Below, piece after piece: positions 49,689 through 59,284 of a DNA stretch of 64,000 nucleotides. Made by a program: the position numbers and the translations under genes. The notes under the pieces were generated by a model. The model was not told where the DNA came from. It saw only the letters and a program-made list of their open reading frames with translations, and made no database searches. How positions within the stretch are numbered: the stretch's first letter is position 1; every line of letters starts with the position of its first letter. Source of the stretch: Cycas panzhihuaensis (taxonomy: Eukaryota; Cycadophyta); NCBI GenBank assembly GCA_023213395.1, contig CM041465.1:92821741-92885740 (forward strand), in the 5' to 3' direction.

Positions 49689-50483
49689 ATGAATCCAAAA
49701 TATAAAGAAAAAGTAAAAGCAGAACTGGATAAAATGTTAGAAGTGGGTTATATATATGAAATTGACTATAGTGACTGGGTGAGCCCTATAGTGGTAGTTC
49801 CAAAGAAAAATGGGAAAATTCGAGTCTGTGTGGATTATAGACAATTGAACAAAGTGACGAAAAAAGATCCATTTCCGTTACCTTTCACGGAAGATATTCT
49901 AGAAGCAGTTGGAGGGAATGAAATCTACTCATTCACAGACGGATTTAGTGGGTACAATCAAGTGCAGATTGCCCCAGAAGATCTGGCGAAGACAACATTA
50001 GTAACAGAATGGGGTACGTACGCTTATAAGGTAATGCCATTCAGTCTTATGAATGCACCAACGATATTTCAATGGATTGTGATTAATATTTTTCGTAAAT
50101 TTATTGGAGAAAAAGTTGCTGTATTCTTAGACGATTGGACATTGTATGGGTTAATGAAAAATCATATGGAAAACTTAAGAGAAATGTTGCAAACTTGTCA
50201 GGAAAATAAACTGTGTCTCAATCCAGAAAAATGTACATTTCTGGTACCCTTCGGGAACCTCTTAGGGCACATAGTCAGCAAAGAAGGATTGCTGACGGAT
50301 CCAGCAAAAGTGTCTACCATTTTACACTTTCCGACACTGAATACGAGGAAGCAGCTGAAAGGTTTTTTGGGTTTGACCGGATATTATAGAAAATTTATCA
50401 GAGGTTATGCATATATATCTAGACCTCTGGAAGAATTGCTGAAAAAGAATATTGAATGGATATGGACCAAAGATCAGCAATGA
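49689..50483 (+). pseudogene. element B reverse transcriptase
   Basis: An open 264-codon stretch holds the full palm and fingers: VSPIVVVPKKNGKIRVCVDY near residues 31-50, PFPLPFTEDIL, FTDGFSGYNQVQI with the first catalytic Asp at residue 84, KVMPFSLMNAPTIFQ, and VAVFLDDWTLYG with the catalytic Asp pair at residues 148-149. LNPEKCTF and LLGHIVSKEG follow, then KGFLGLTGYYRKFI. Phe at the first place of the catalytic box and Trp after it are less common than Y-x-D-D-F/I. The segment is bounded by TGA at 49677 and 50481. The lineage within Ty3/gypsy is not settled by eye. Confidence 0.92.
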
Positions 50484-51130
50484 GTATTCGAGACATTAAA
50501 GTAGGCCATAGTAGCAACGCCTATATTGCGATTCCCAGATTGGAAGAAAACCTTTCACGTACATGTGGATGCGTCGCAATACACTATTGGATGCGTATTG
50601 GCCCAACCCAGTGATGATAAAATAGATCATCCAATCTATTTTGCCAGTCAGAAACTTGCAAGAGCAGAGCAGAATTATACGACTACGGAGAGGGAAGCAC
50701 TCGGCATGGTTTATGCACTACAAAAGTTTCGACATTATTTGTTATCTAATCCATTCCTGTTTTTTGTCGACCACCAAGCTTTGATGTATCTGGTGAATAA
50801 ACCCATTATGCGAGGAAGGATCAATAGATGGCTAATGCTGTTCCAAGAATTCTCATTCAAAATCATTGTGAAACCTGGTAAGGCACACATCATTCCAGAT
50901 CAACTCTCGAGAATAAAAAATGGAGAAAAAGCCACAGGGATACCAGATGATTTTCCAGATGCAGCTCTATTCAGCATAGATGCAGTTCCAGTAGACTGGT
51001 ATGAGGGTATACCAGAATACCTAGCGATCGGTGAAGTGCTAGCAGAACTAGATCGTACGGGGAAAAGAAATTTCATTAGAAAAGTGGAGCCGTATCAGCT
51101 TATCAGCGGTGAGTTGTACAAATTGGGGCT
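50484..51130 (+). pseudogene. element B RNase H
   Basis: Starting after a TGA and a TAG (50481, 50505), the frame continues with FHVHVDASQYTIGCVLAQ, IYFASQKLARAEQNYTTTER, LFFVDHQALMYLV and IIPDQLSR. These cover the acidic residues and closing motif of the Ty3/gypsy RNase H. The 248-codon stretch 50526-51272 is otherwise open and runs on into the integrase zinc-binding region. RNase H would remove element RNA during cDNA synthesis. Confidence 0.9.
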
Positions 51131-52181
51131 GGATGACATATTGCGACGTTGTGTTCGACAGCATGAGACAAACCAAATCATATCGCAGGCACATGAAGGA
51201 GTAGCAGGTGGCCACATGGCGAAAAATCTCGACGTCAGGATTCTGGTGGCCATCGATGTTCGAAGATGTTAAAAAATGGGTTCAAGCATGCGACTACTGC
51301 CAACGAGTGGGGAAACCTAATCGACAGGATTTCCACCCATTGCATCCTATACTACCCTTGGCACCATTCAAAAAGTGGGGACTCGACTTTGTGGGGCCGA
51401 TCAAACCAGCAGCACGCCGATCAAAAGCTTGATACATTCTGGTGGCAACCGACTACACGACAAAGTGGGAGGAAGCACGCGCATTGAGGAAAGGCGATGC
51501 GAGAAATGCAGAAGATTACGTATGAGGTGATAATCACGCGATTTGGATGCCCTTGGAGATTGTCATGACCAAGGTGCCCACTTCCTCAACCAAACGATTG
51601 AAGCGTTAACAACCGCCTTCATGATTAGCCATCAATCAACCCCTACTATCCCGAGCCAATGGTAAAGCGAGAGCTCCAACAAGATAATCGAGGCTTTTGC
51701 GGAAGATATGCGACATCGGCAGATCAGTTAGGTAGAAGTTACCTTCCGTACTATGGGCCTTTCGTACGACATATAAAAGATCAGTGGGACAAACACCATT
51801 CTGGCTTGTGTATGGCACAGAAGCCATCCTTCCGACCGAATTCGAGATACCCAGCTTACGAGTGGCAATACAATGCTGACTAGACAACCTCCAGTCCTTA
51901 GACAGCGGTCGGAAGACGTAATACGGTTGGAAGAGACACAACATCTAGCAAACTGGGTGCAGCATATAGACAAGCAACGACAAAAAGCATGGCATGACCG
52001 CCATCTGCGGAAACCACAATTCAATGAGGGTGATCACATATTGCTATACGACAGCAAATTCAAAACGCACCCCGGGAAACTCAAGATGCGATGGTTGGGA
52101 CCATACATCGCGGAAAGAATTTTCGAGAATGGTTCAGTGCAGCTTCGAGAAATCGACGGACCCCTGCTATCAACACGATAA
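51131..52181 (+). pseudogene. element B integrase
   Basis: The N-terminal zinc-binding region starts in the RNase H frame (AHEGVAGGH) and continues after a frameshift near 51240 in another frame (VKKWVQACDYCQRVGKP), giving His-His-Cys-Cys. The core begins WGLDFVGPIKP and, after a TGA, YILVATDYTTKWEEA. The middle of the core (51480-51870) is broken by several stops and shifts. A piece reading FWLVYGTEAILP is visible near 51800. The C-terminal part (51873-52181) contains the GPY/F-type module, GKLKMRWLGPYIAERIFENG, and stops at 52179. No chromodomain follows. It is dead as a gene. Confidence 0.88.
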
Positions 52182-52439
52182 AATGGTAACAGACTCAAGT
52201 CTTACATAGAGTAGCCAGTTACCAGCCGGATCAGCTGATTGTACTATAAGCATATTGCATGATGTTGAGGCAATCACCTGCCTTGATACCGAGCCATGAT
52301 CCAGTTTGGTATGGATAAAAATTGAAAAAAAAATTTGAAAAAATAAAAAATAACCATAACTCATTTCTGATATAAGCAACAGCAGCATAATCTGAGAAAA
52401 TCAGAGGGAGACTTAGCGGCATACAAGTGAATTACAGTG

Positions 52440-52930
52440 TACGTATCAAAATAGGTACGGTGCAGTGCATACGATTGGGATCGATAAAGTAGAAAATACA
52501 CTATACGTTCACTAAAGTACGCATAGTGGGAAAAGTGACCCCGAAGTATACTATACGTACCTAAAAAGTACGCGGATAGGTAGGCACAGTGCACAGGAGC
52601 GTAAACTTAAATTATACATTATACGTACCAACGACGTACGTAATCGGGTACGCATTGTGTAAAAGATACTTAAGTGACTATTTGCGTTATACGTACCAAA
52701 GAAAGTATGCAATCGAGTACGCATAATAGAAGTCTTTAACATTATACGTACCAAGGGCATGTATAAGACAAAAAACACAAAACGACAAATCATTACGTAT
52801 CTGTGAACATTCCCGTGTGGTACGCAGAGCAGAATAGACCACGGCACGCAAGGGTTTACTCGGGTACGCATCACAGTGACCGAAACAGTGAAACGGTAAG
52901 CATTCCTCGGAGGTACATACATGTGGTTTC
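52440..52930 (+). repeat. array of TACGTACC / GTACGCAT motifs between pol and the 3' ORF
   Basis: At intervals of about 50-70 bases the words tatacgtacc or tatacgttca (52503, 52552, 52620, 52688, 52743) recur, each followed by gtacgcat or gtacgcgg (for example 52518, 52571, 52650, 52712). Single variants continue to about 52930. The same words fill the element's LTRs. There is no open frame with a domain here. It may be a promoter or RNA-control segment for the following ORF (inference). Confidence 0.7.
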
Positions 52931-52978
52931 TACCGGTACGCTTTAGATTTTCTTTCTTACCTATGGGAATCCACAGCT

Positions 52979-54058
52979 ATGATGAGGACGACAGGGTGCC
53001 AAGAGGCATATATTCCCAAGCTGAAACAGGACCTCCAAACCCTACTAGCAGCATTTCAGACAAAGATTAAGCAGGCAGGCTGGAAGGATTGCATTTTTTG
53101 CAACCTTATGTATTATGACCCGGAGTTAATGGACCAAATTCTGATGACTCTAAAAGTAAACAGTAGCAAAGCCAAATTGGACACAGATATAGTCCACATC
53201 ATTACTGGACTTCCCAAGGAGGGAGAGGTCCCATTGGGAACGAAAAGGTTAGAGGTTGACAGGGAAATGTGGATGAGGGAGTTATGCCATCCTAACACCC
53301 AAATAATGTCCGGTGGAATTAGGGTAGACGGCATTATGGACAACAAATTGCAGTGGGTGGCCAAGGTGATTAATTCCAGGTTTTTGTCAAAAAGGAAATA
53401 TACCTACATCCAGGGAGGTATGATGCAGGTACTCTTAAAAATTCGGGATGGAGAAAGAATGAACTGGTCTGAATTTTTATCAGAGAATATGAGGCAACAT
53501 CTACAGGAAATCTGGACACAACCCTTCCGCCATCCTTCATTGCTTTTGGCAATTTTATTTTACCAATGTCCAGAAGTTCAATTAACCAGAACCACTATTT
53601 CTCCTCAGGAACCAATCATTAAACAGTGGGTAGCAGAGTTCCTAGACACGACAACTAGCATGGAAGCTAAACAGAGAGTTCAGAAGCAAATGCAAAAGGT
53701 CCTTACCTGGTTACAAAAAACCCCAGGTACACCTATTCCTCATAGGATAAAGCAAGCTGTCCATCGTCGCGGGAAGAGGAAGAAAGGAGAAGAGGAAACA
53801 GAAGAAGAGGAGGAGGAGGAGGCAGAAGCATCCTGGGAAGAATGGGAAGACTTCCCAGCAGCAGCAGAGGACGGGGAGCCCTCAGCACCTCCTACACCGC
53901 AGGACAAAGCGAGACCAATCATTGAATTGATCCAGGATATGGAAGCAGGGTACAAAGCAGAGATAGCGGCCCTTCAGGAGAAAATAAAGGAGAAGGATGC
54001 CATTATTGCTACCCTGACACAGATAAACGAAGAAATTTTAGGAGAATCGAGGCAGTAG
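52979..54058 (+). CDS. intact 359-codon ORF after pol in element B, function unknown
   Basis: This ORF is unbroken while gag and pol are full of stops. ATG is at 52979, with a second ATG at 52982, and the stop is TAG at 54056. A possible splice acceptor (ccacag) ends just before the ATG. Residues 1-250 are mostly helical with an aromatic/basic core (RFLSKRKYTYIQGGMMQVLL, PSLLLAILFYQCPEVQ). Residues about 250-275 are basic and Glu-rich (HRRGKRKKGEEE), a candidate nuclear signal. About 276-310 is an acidic run with Trp and Pro/Ala. Residues 315-355 look like a coiled coil (AALQEKIKEKDAIIATL). I see no signal peptide or membrane segment, so it does not look like an envelope protein. Extra ORFs after pol are known in some plant gypsy lineages, but I do not recognise this family. 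Confidence 0.7.
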   Translation: MMRTTGCQEAYIPKLKQDLQTLLAAFQTKIKQAGWKDCIFCNLMYYDPELMDQILMTLKVNSSKAKLDTDIVHIITGLPKEGEVPLGTKRLEVDREMWMRELCHPNTQIMSGGIRVDGIMDNKLQWVAKVINSRFLSKRKYTYIQGGMMQVLLKIRDGERMNWSEFLSENMRQHLQEIWTQPFRHPSLLLAILFYQCPEVQLTRTTISPQEPIIKQWVAEFLDTTTSMEAKQRVQKQMQKVLTWLQKTPGTPIPHRIKQAVHRRGKRKKGEEETEEEEEEEAEASWEEWEDFPAAAEDGEPSAPPTPQDKARPIIELIQDMEAGYKAEIAALQEKIKEKDAIIATLTQINEEILGESRQ

Positions 54059-54073
54059 GAGTTGCCTTGAGAC

Positions 54074-54090
54074 GGAGTGGGGGAGGGATA
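54074..54090 (+). other. purine-rich tract of element B, offset from the LTR
   Basis: ggagtgggggagggata is the only strong purine run near the 3' LTR but lies about 75 bases before it. The bases directly before the LTR (gacctgggatagatg) are a poor polypurine tract. It may be the true tract with a later insertion, or a second tract. Confidence 0.4.
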
Positions 54091-54164
54091 CCTCGAAATT
54101 TTGAGTTTTTGGAGTTTTGTTAAGCAAGGATGCTCAAAACCCATAATTGTTGACCTGGGATAGA

Positions 54165-54993
54165 TGTTGGAGTGAAATTTGACTCCCTGGCTGTGTGAGG
54201 ACCAGAGGTAGGTCAGATAACCTGAGTTGTGTAGGTACGGACCGTACGGAGGTACGCACGAGGCAAAACGACAGAAAAATAAGCATTCTGGGTACGTATG
54301 ACAGGTGCACTGGCATCTGTATGCATGATGTAAACGCGTACGCGAATGGAACCAAACAGCGGCGGTATGCATGACTCTAGGGGACCAGTGAAGACCTGGG
54401 GAGGTGCCAGACGTACGTACGGACGTACGGACCTAAAGGAATAATTAGTTAAGGACAAACAAAGTGATTAAGTGAAGAGGTATGCATGACTAAAGTGCAG
54501 TTATGATGACGGTACCATAACCCTTGATAAAGGTACCAGCATGAGTACTTAAAGAGGTATGCATGATTCACCTGGTTAGGGTGAGAGCTGGATATCACGG
54601 GTATGCAAAGGTGCAGAAGGCGATGCGCATGACCCAAATTGGAGCACGAATGTATGATAAGTACCATCTGGGTACGCATATGTAATGTATGATCAGATGT
54701 CTTTGGAATGCTCAGGAATGCATTCCAGCCTCTGTGTAAATGAACTGTTGAATTAATAAAAGAAGAGTTACGTGGAAATTGGTGTATTCTTGATGTGTGT
54801 TGATGATTTACTAAAGTATGTATTAATTTCTGTACTGTTGTGTACCATTCTGTGAATTATAGATGGAATGTATGTGGAATGTATAGGAATAACCATGTTG
54901 ACAGTGTCCTAAAACTAGACTACAGCGTTGTGTAACCTTGACAAGTGAGCAGAGGTATCTTGTAAGTGTAATAAGACACTTCACAAGTCAACA
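54165..54993 (+). repeat. element B 3' LTR
   Basis: The 829-bp LTR is the partner of 44560-45391. Its ends match exactly and the right target copy cacat follows. Differences from the 5' LTR cluster at the GTACGCATGA-type words. Confidence 0.93.
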
Positions 54994-55762
54994 CACATCT
55001 GTTAAAAGATAACGCAGGTGTCCTAAGATGAGCTCAACGAGAACATAAATCTCGTGTGGAACAAAAGGGTAAAAGCTCATTTGATTTTGATTTTCAGTAC
55101 GAATACAAACCATGAAAGCGTGGCCTATCGATCCTTTAGATTTTTGAAATTTGAGGCTAGAGGTGTCAGAAAAGTTACCACAAGGATAATTGGCTTGTGG
55201 CAGCCAAGCGTTCATAGCGACGTTACTTTTTTATCCTTCGATGTCAGCTCTTCCTATCATTGTGAAGCAGAATTCACCAAGTGTTGGATTGTTCACCCAC
55301 CAATAGGGAACATGAGATGGGTTTAGACCGTCGTGAGATAGGTTAGTTTTACCCTATTGATGAGTCACATCGCAATAGTAATTCAACTTAGTACAAGAGG
55401 AACCATTGATTCACACAATTGGTCATCGCGATTGGTTGAAAAGCTAGTGGCGTGAAGCTACCGTGTGTAGGATTATGACTGAACGCCTCTAAGTCAGAAT
55501 CCACGCTAGAGGCGGCACCCATCCCTCTTCGATTGTTTAGCGACCTATAGTAGGGGTGCCACGGCATTCTCAAGGGCCCGTGCCACTGGCAATCTCTGGC
55601 TGGCAGAATGCGTCGGTAGGAGCAGCTTCAAAATTCAATTACAAATGATCATTGAGAAGAATCATTTACAGATGACTTAAATACACGACGGGGTATTGTA
55701 AGTGGCAGAGTGGCCTTGCTACCATGATCCACTGAGATTCAACCCCTTGTCACCTCGATTCG
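54994..55762 (+). rRNA. 26S rRNA gene, 3' part (interrupted pseudogene)
   Basis: The 26S sequence resumes at cacatctgttaaaagataacgc and runs to gattcaaccccttgtcacctcgattcg. The sarcin-ricin loop at 55390-55403 reads agtacaagaggaac where all active ribosomes have AGTACGAGAGGAAC. A G-to-A change at this invariant CG supports a pseudogene. Together with 41922-44559 the parts add up to about 3.4 kb, normal for plant 26S, so nothing was lost when element B inserted. The 3' end is placed by similarity. Confidence 0.94.
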
Positions 55763-57070
55763 GGCCCCACCTCTCAGCTCTCAGCTCTCGAGTCCAAGAA
55801 GAAGTGGGGTCTCTGTAAATCTTTCGCAGCTTTCTCATGCCGAGAATGGAGTGGGGTTTCCACAACTCAATATCGCCCAAGTCCACAACGGAGTGGGGTT
55901 TTTATCGTCCAAGTCCATAATGAAGTGGGGTTTTCGCGAATGAAGTGCATAGCTTTCCACCAAGTCCACAGGTCAGGCTTTCCACAACTCAATGTCGTCT
56001 AAGTCCACAATGAAGTGCAGAGCTTTCCACCAAGTCTGCAGGTCAGGCATTTCGTAACTCAATATCATCTAAGTCCACAATGAAGTGGTGTTTCCGCGAA
56101 TGAAGTGCAGAGCTTTCCACCAAGTCCGCAGGTCAGGCATTCCACAAATCAATATTGTCTAAGTCCACAATGAAGTGGGGTTTCCACGAATGAAGTACAG
56201 AGCTTTCCACTAAGTCCGCAGCTTGGGCATTCCGTAACTCAATATCGTCTAAGACCACAATGAAGTGGGGTTTCCACGAATGAAGTGCAGAGCTTTCCAC
56301 CAAGTCCACAACGAAGTGGGGTTTCTACGAATGAAGGCTAGAGGATTCCATCATCCAAGTCCATAAAAAAATGAAGTGCGATTTCTGCAAATGAAGTGCA
56401 GAGCCTTCCACTGTCCAAGTCCATAGATGAAGTGGGGTTTCCGGGAATGAAGTGTAGAGCTTTCCCTCGTCCAAGGCCATAAACGAAGAGGGGTTCCCAC
56501 AAAATCTTCTAGAAAGAAGTGCATATTTCTTTAACTTCTCTACCATAGAGCTCTTCATCATCCAAGTCCATAAACGAAGTGGGGTTTCTGGGAATGAAGT
56601 GCAAAGCTTTCCATTGTCCAAGTCCACAAATGAGGTGGGGTTTTCGGGAATGAAGTGTAGAGGTTTCCATCATCTAAGTCCACAAACGAGGTGGGGTTTC
56701 CAGGAATGAAGTAGAGAGCTTTCCATCGTCCAAGTCCACAAATGAGGTGGCGTTTCTGGGAATGAAGTGTAGATGATCTTTCTATCGCCCAAAGTCCATA
56801 AAGGATGTGGGCTTTCTGTAAATCTTCTAGAAAGAAGTGTAGATTTCTTTAAGTCTCTACTGTAGAGCTTTTCCTCATCAAAGTCCAAAATTGCTGATTG
56901 GGTTTACACAAATCTTCTAGAATGAAGTGCGCTTTCTCTGACTCTCTCGTGGATCTTTTTATCATCCAAGTACATAAATGAAGTGGGGTTTCTGCAAATC
57001 TTCTGAAGCTCTCTCACACGAGTCCAGAAACATCCTTTTTATCGTCCAAGTACATAAATGAAGTGGGGTT
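55763..57070 (+). repeat. ~100-bp degenerate repeats after 26S
   Basis: The units contain aagtccacaatgaagtggggtttc, cgaatgaagtgcagagctttcca and, in the first half, caggtcaggcattccgtaactcaatatc. About a dozen copies occur with unequal lengths. Short minus-strand open frames here are by-products. The position directly after 26S makes it 3' spacer, perhaps including the transcription end. Confidence 0.8.
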
Positions 57071-58361
57071 TCTGCTTGTCTTGTACTGATGAACACCCCT
57101 CACCCGAGAAGAGGCTAGGTGGATACTCGAGGGAAATGCATAGGCATTCGTGGCTGTTGCGTCCGTCGCATGCGTTTGTCACATTCAGAGAAAATCTAGC
57201 AGCCCCTGTCATAAGAACCGCATAAATGCAAGCGCGTGAGCTGGATTTTTCGTGGTACCACTCATGCCTTTCGGCTGCGCTTGTCACGCTCAGACAAGTG
57301 AAATGTTCTGGACAGATGACTCGTGCATGCCAACTGCACTTGTCACACTCAGACAAGTGAAATCTTCCATACCGGCACCTCCACTGAATTGAGCGGGCGA
57401 GGCGGTCTTTTGTCTGGGACACGCGTGGCTCTTCTTCATTGGTTGCGTCATGTTTTCCTTCAACTCCTAGTTTCTGTAAGCTGCCTCTGTCCTGTTCCAA
57501 CAAAAGGCACGTCCCTTAATGAAGACACCCCCACGGCTACCTATTTCCCTCATCTGTCCATTTCTCCTGACCATGGTTCCCTCAGCATCTCATTTCTATT
57601 AGCCGGCCCTCTACGCCAGTGGACCCGTTCCCTCACCTGCTCATTTCCCTCAGCAGTTGTTCCTGAAGGCTATCAAAAACTAATGCGCAACATAGAATGG
57701 AGATCCAACTTTTGTGGGATTAGCCACCAAGTTTACACGTGAAAACTACGTTCAAATGGATGACACAAGCTCGAAGCAATGCCATCTCTCATGAACTTCA
57801 ATTGTGCACCATATGCGGATAAATACAAGCTCTTAAAAGAATCCCCCAGGGCCATCGCTCACATGTCGACTAAATAAAATCCTAAGATGTAATATTTTTA
57901 TGGAACTCATGAGCCATGGTTATAACCATGTTACAAGAAGGGGAGGGGAGGCCCATAACCACGTTGCGAGCCGTGAACAAACAATAATATCGACGCTTCC
58001 CCTTGATGTTAACTTCATTTCTTCAGATACCTAAACTGTCCCGGAAAGCCTGAAATCTTTCACCTGCTGGTGGTTCAGTGAGAGATGTCAGCTAGTTATT
58101 CTTCCATCAGCACCTACGCACGATCTTTATGACACCCTTCTGAGTCAAGGATCGAATAGAGTGATGGTACACCTCAACGTGTTTGGTGTGAGCTTGGTAC
58201 ACGGGATTCTTTGCAATCTTCAAGGTACTCCAATTGTCACAGTACTATACAACCGGTTCCAATTGCGGCAGTCCCATGTGCTGCAGTATATGTTGGAAGC
58301 CGGTCTGGAGAAAGGACTAGTCCCGTATTGGGAACCCTCCCAACCCAGGTCGGTGGGGCAA
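57071..58361 (+). other. rDNA spacer, mostly unique, with short repeats
   Basis: Near 57160-57365 three copies of a cttgtcac-ctcagacaagtgaaat segment occur. The word aaaggcacgtccctta at about 57500 and the segment gtcccgtattgggaaccctcccaaccc at 58320-58348 recall the 396-bp monomer. I see no gene. Confidence 0.6.
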
Positions 58362-58366
58362 GCCAC

Positions 58367-59284
58367 TGATCTAGGAGGATCTACCATTATGTTTACGGGA
58401 GGCAGAAAATGCTAGGAGGATCTATCATATGTTTACAACACGCAGAAAATGCTAGGCATTGGAATAACTGAAAGAGATAGGGCCAAATGGTATCAGGCTT
58501 ATATAAAATTTTTTGGAAAGGAATAAGACACATCCCACTATATGTGCACAAAAGGTGGGGTTCAGAAAATATCATTTGATTAGATTTCAAGCCTTGTGTT
58601 TGCAGAAAATTGATCCCAAAGCCAGCAGAAAAATAACAAATACATACTATCATTAAATCAATGAAAATGTAGTCAAATGGCATCCAAATAAGCTAAACAT
58701 TTGACGAAGGGAAGGGGACATGTGTTCTTGTATGTGCACTAAATTTGAGACGAATTGGAGTTCGTTAAGCCTAGGTACAAGCTGCAATTTTTAAGAATTG
58801 CATGAAGGCCACTTGGACATGTATTCCGGTTGTTAGTGGTTATACTTGTATGATTGCCACTTGTTAAACATGCAATTTGGGTTTCTTTCTAGTAGTTGAG
58901 CCCTCTTGAGCTCATTTACGTGTTTGGAGACTTGGTTCTTGAAGGTGAAAGGCATTTGACTTGGGAATCATCCTTGGAGAAGCATTTTGGAGGGTTGGAG
59001 TCCCACTTATGGTATAATTGCATCATCTATTCCTTGTAATTTGACCATTCTTTCGCTAGTTGTTTTCTCCACCATAAAATAGAGATTTTTATAGTTTAAT
59101 AAAAGTATTACTCTTCATACTTACATTTGGAGCAATGGAAATTATAAATGATTCGGTGTAGAATTTCCTTTTGTGGGCTCATTCTTGTTTTGATGTTATT
59201 GGGATTTCTACACTATCTCCCAGGATCTCAAGGAGAAAGGTTGATAATCGACTTCTTCACCAATTAAGCTCTATTTTGGGATCA
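58367..59284 (+). mobile_element. solo LTR of the element A family in the rDNA spacer
   Basis: This 918-bp LTR runs from tgatctaggaggatctacca to ctctattttgggatca, flanked by identical 5-bp duplications gccac (58362-58366 and 59285-59289). Its sequence is the reverse complement of the LTRs at 2686-3739 and 8368-9419 as they read on the plus strand, so it lies in opposite orientation to element A. No internal element sequence is present, so it is a solo LTR left by LTR-LTR recombination. It has one copy of the segment duplicated in element A's LTRs, and a private tandem duplication of about 44 bp near its start (gatctaccatta and gatctatcata). Confidence 0.92.

Larger units (their letters stand above)
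44560..54993 (+). mobile_element. Ty3/gypsy LTR retrotransposon inserted in the 26S gene (element B)
   Basis: This 10434-bp element has LTRs at 44560-45391 and 54165-54993, both running from tgttggagtg to acaagtcaaca. The flanks carry a 5-bp target duplication, catat (44555-44559) and cacat (54994-54998), which differ by one base. Normal 26S reads ggcggcacatctgtt here, so the insertion point is exact. Internal order is PBS, gag with several zinc knuckles, protease, a linker with gag-like modules, RT, RNase H, integrase, a repeat array and a separate ORF. Protease-RT-RNase H-integrase order places it in Ty3/gypsy. I see no chromodomain. Gag and pol contain many stops, mostly TGA and TAG where Arg or Trp is expected, while the last ORF is open. 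Confidence 0.95.
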
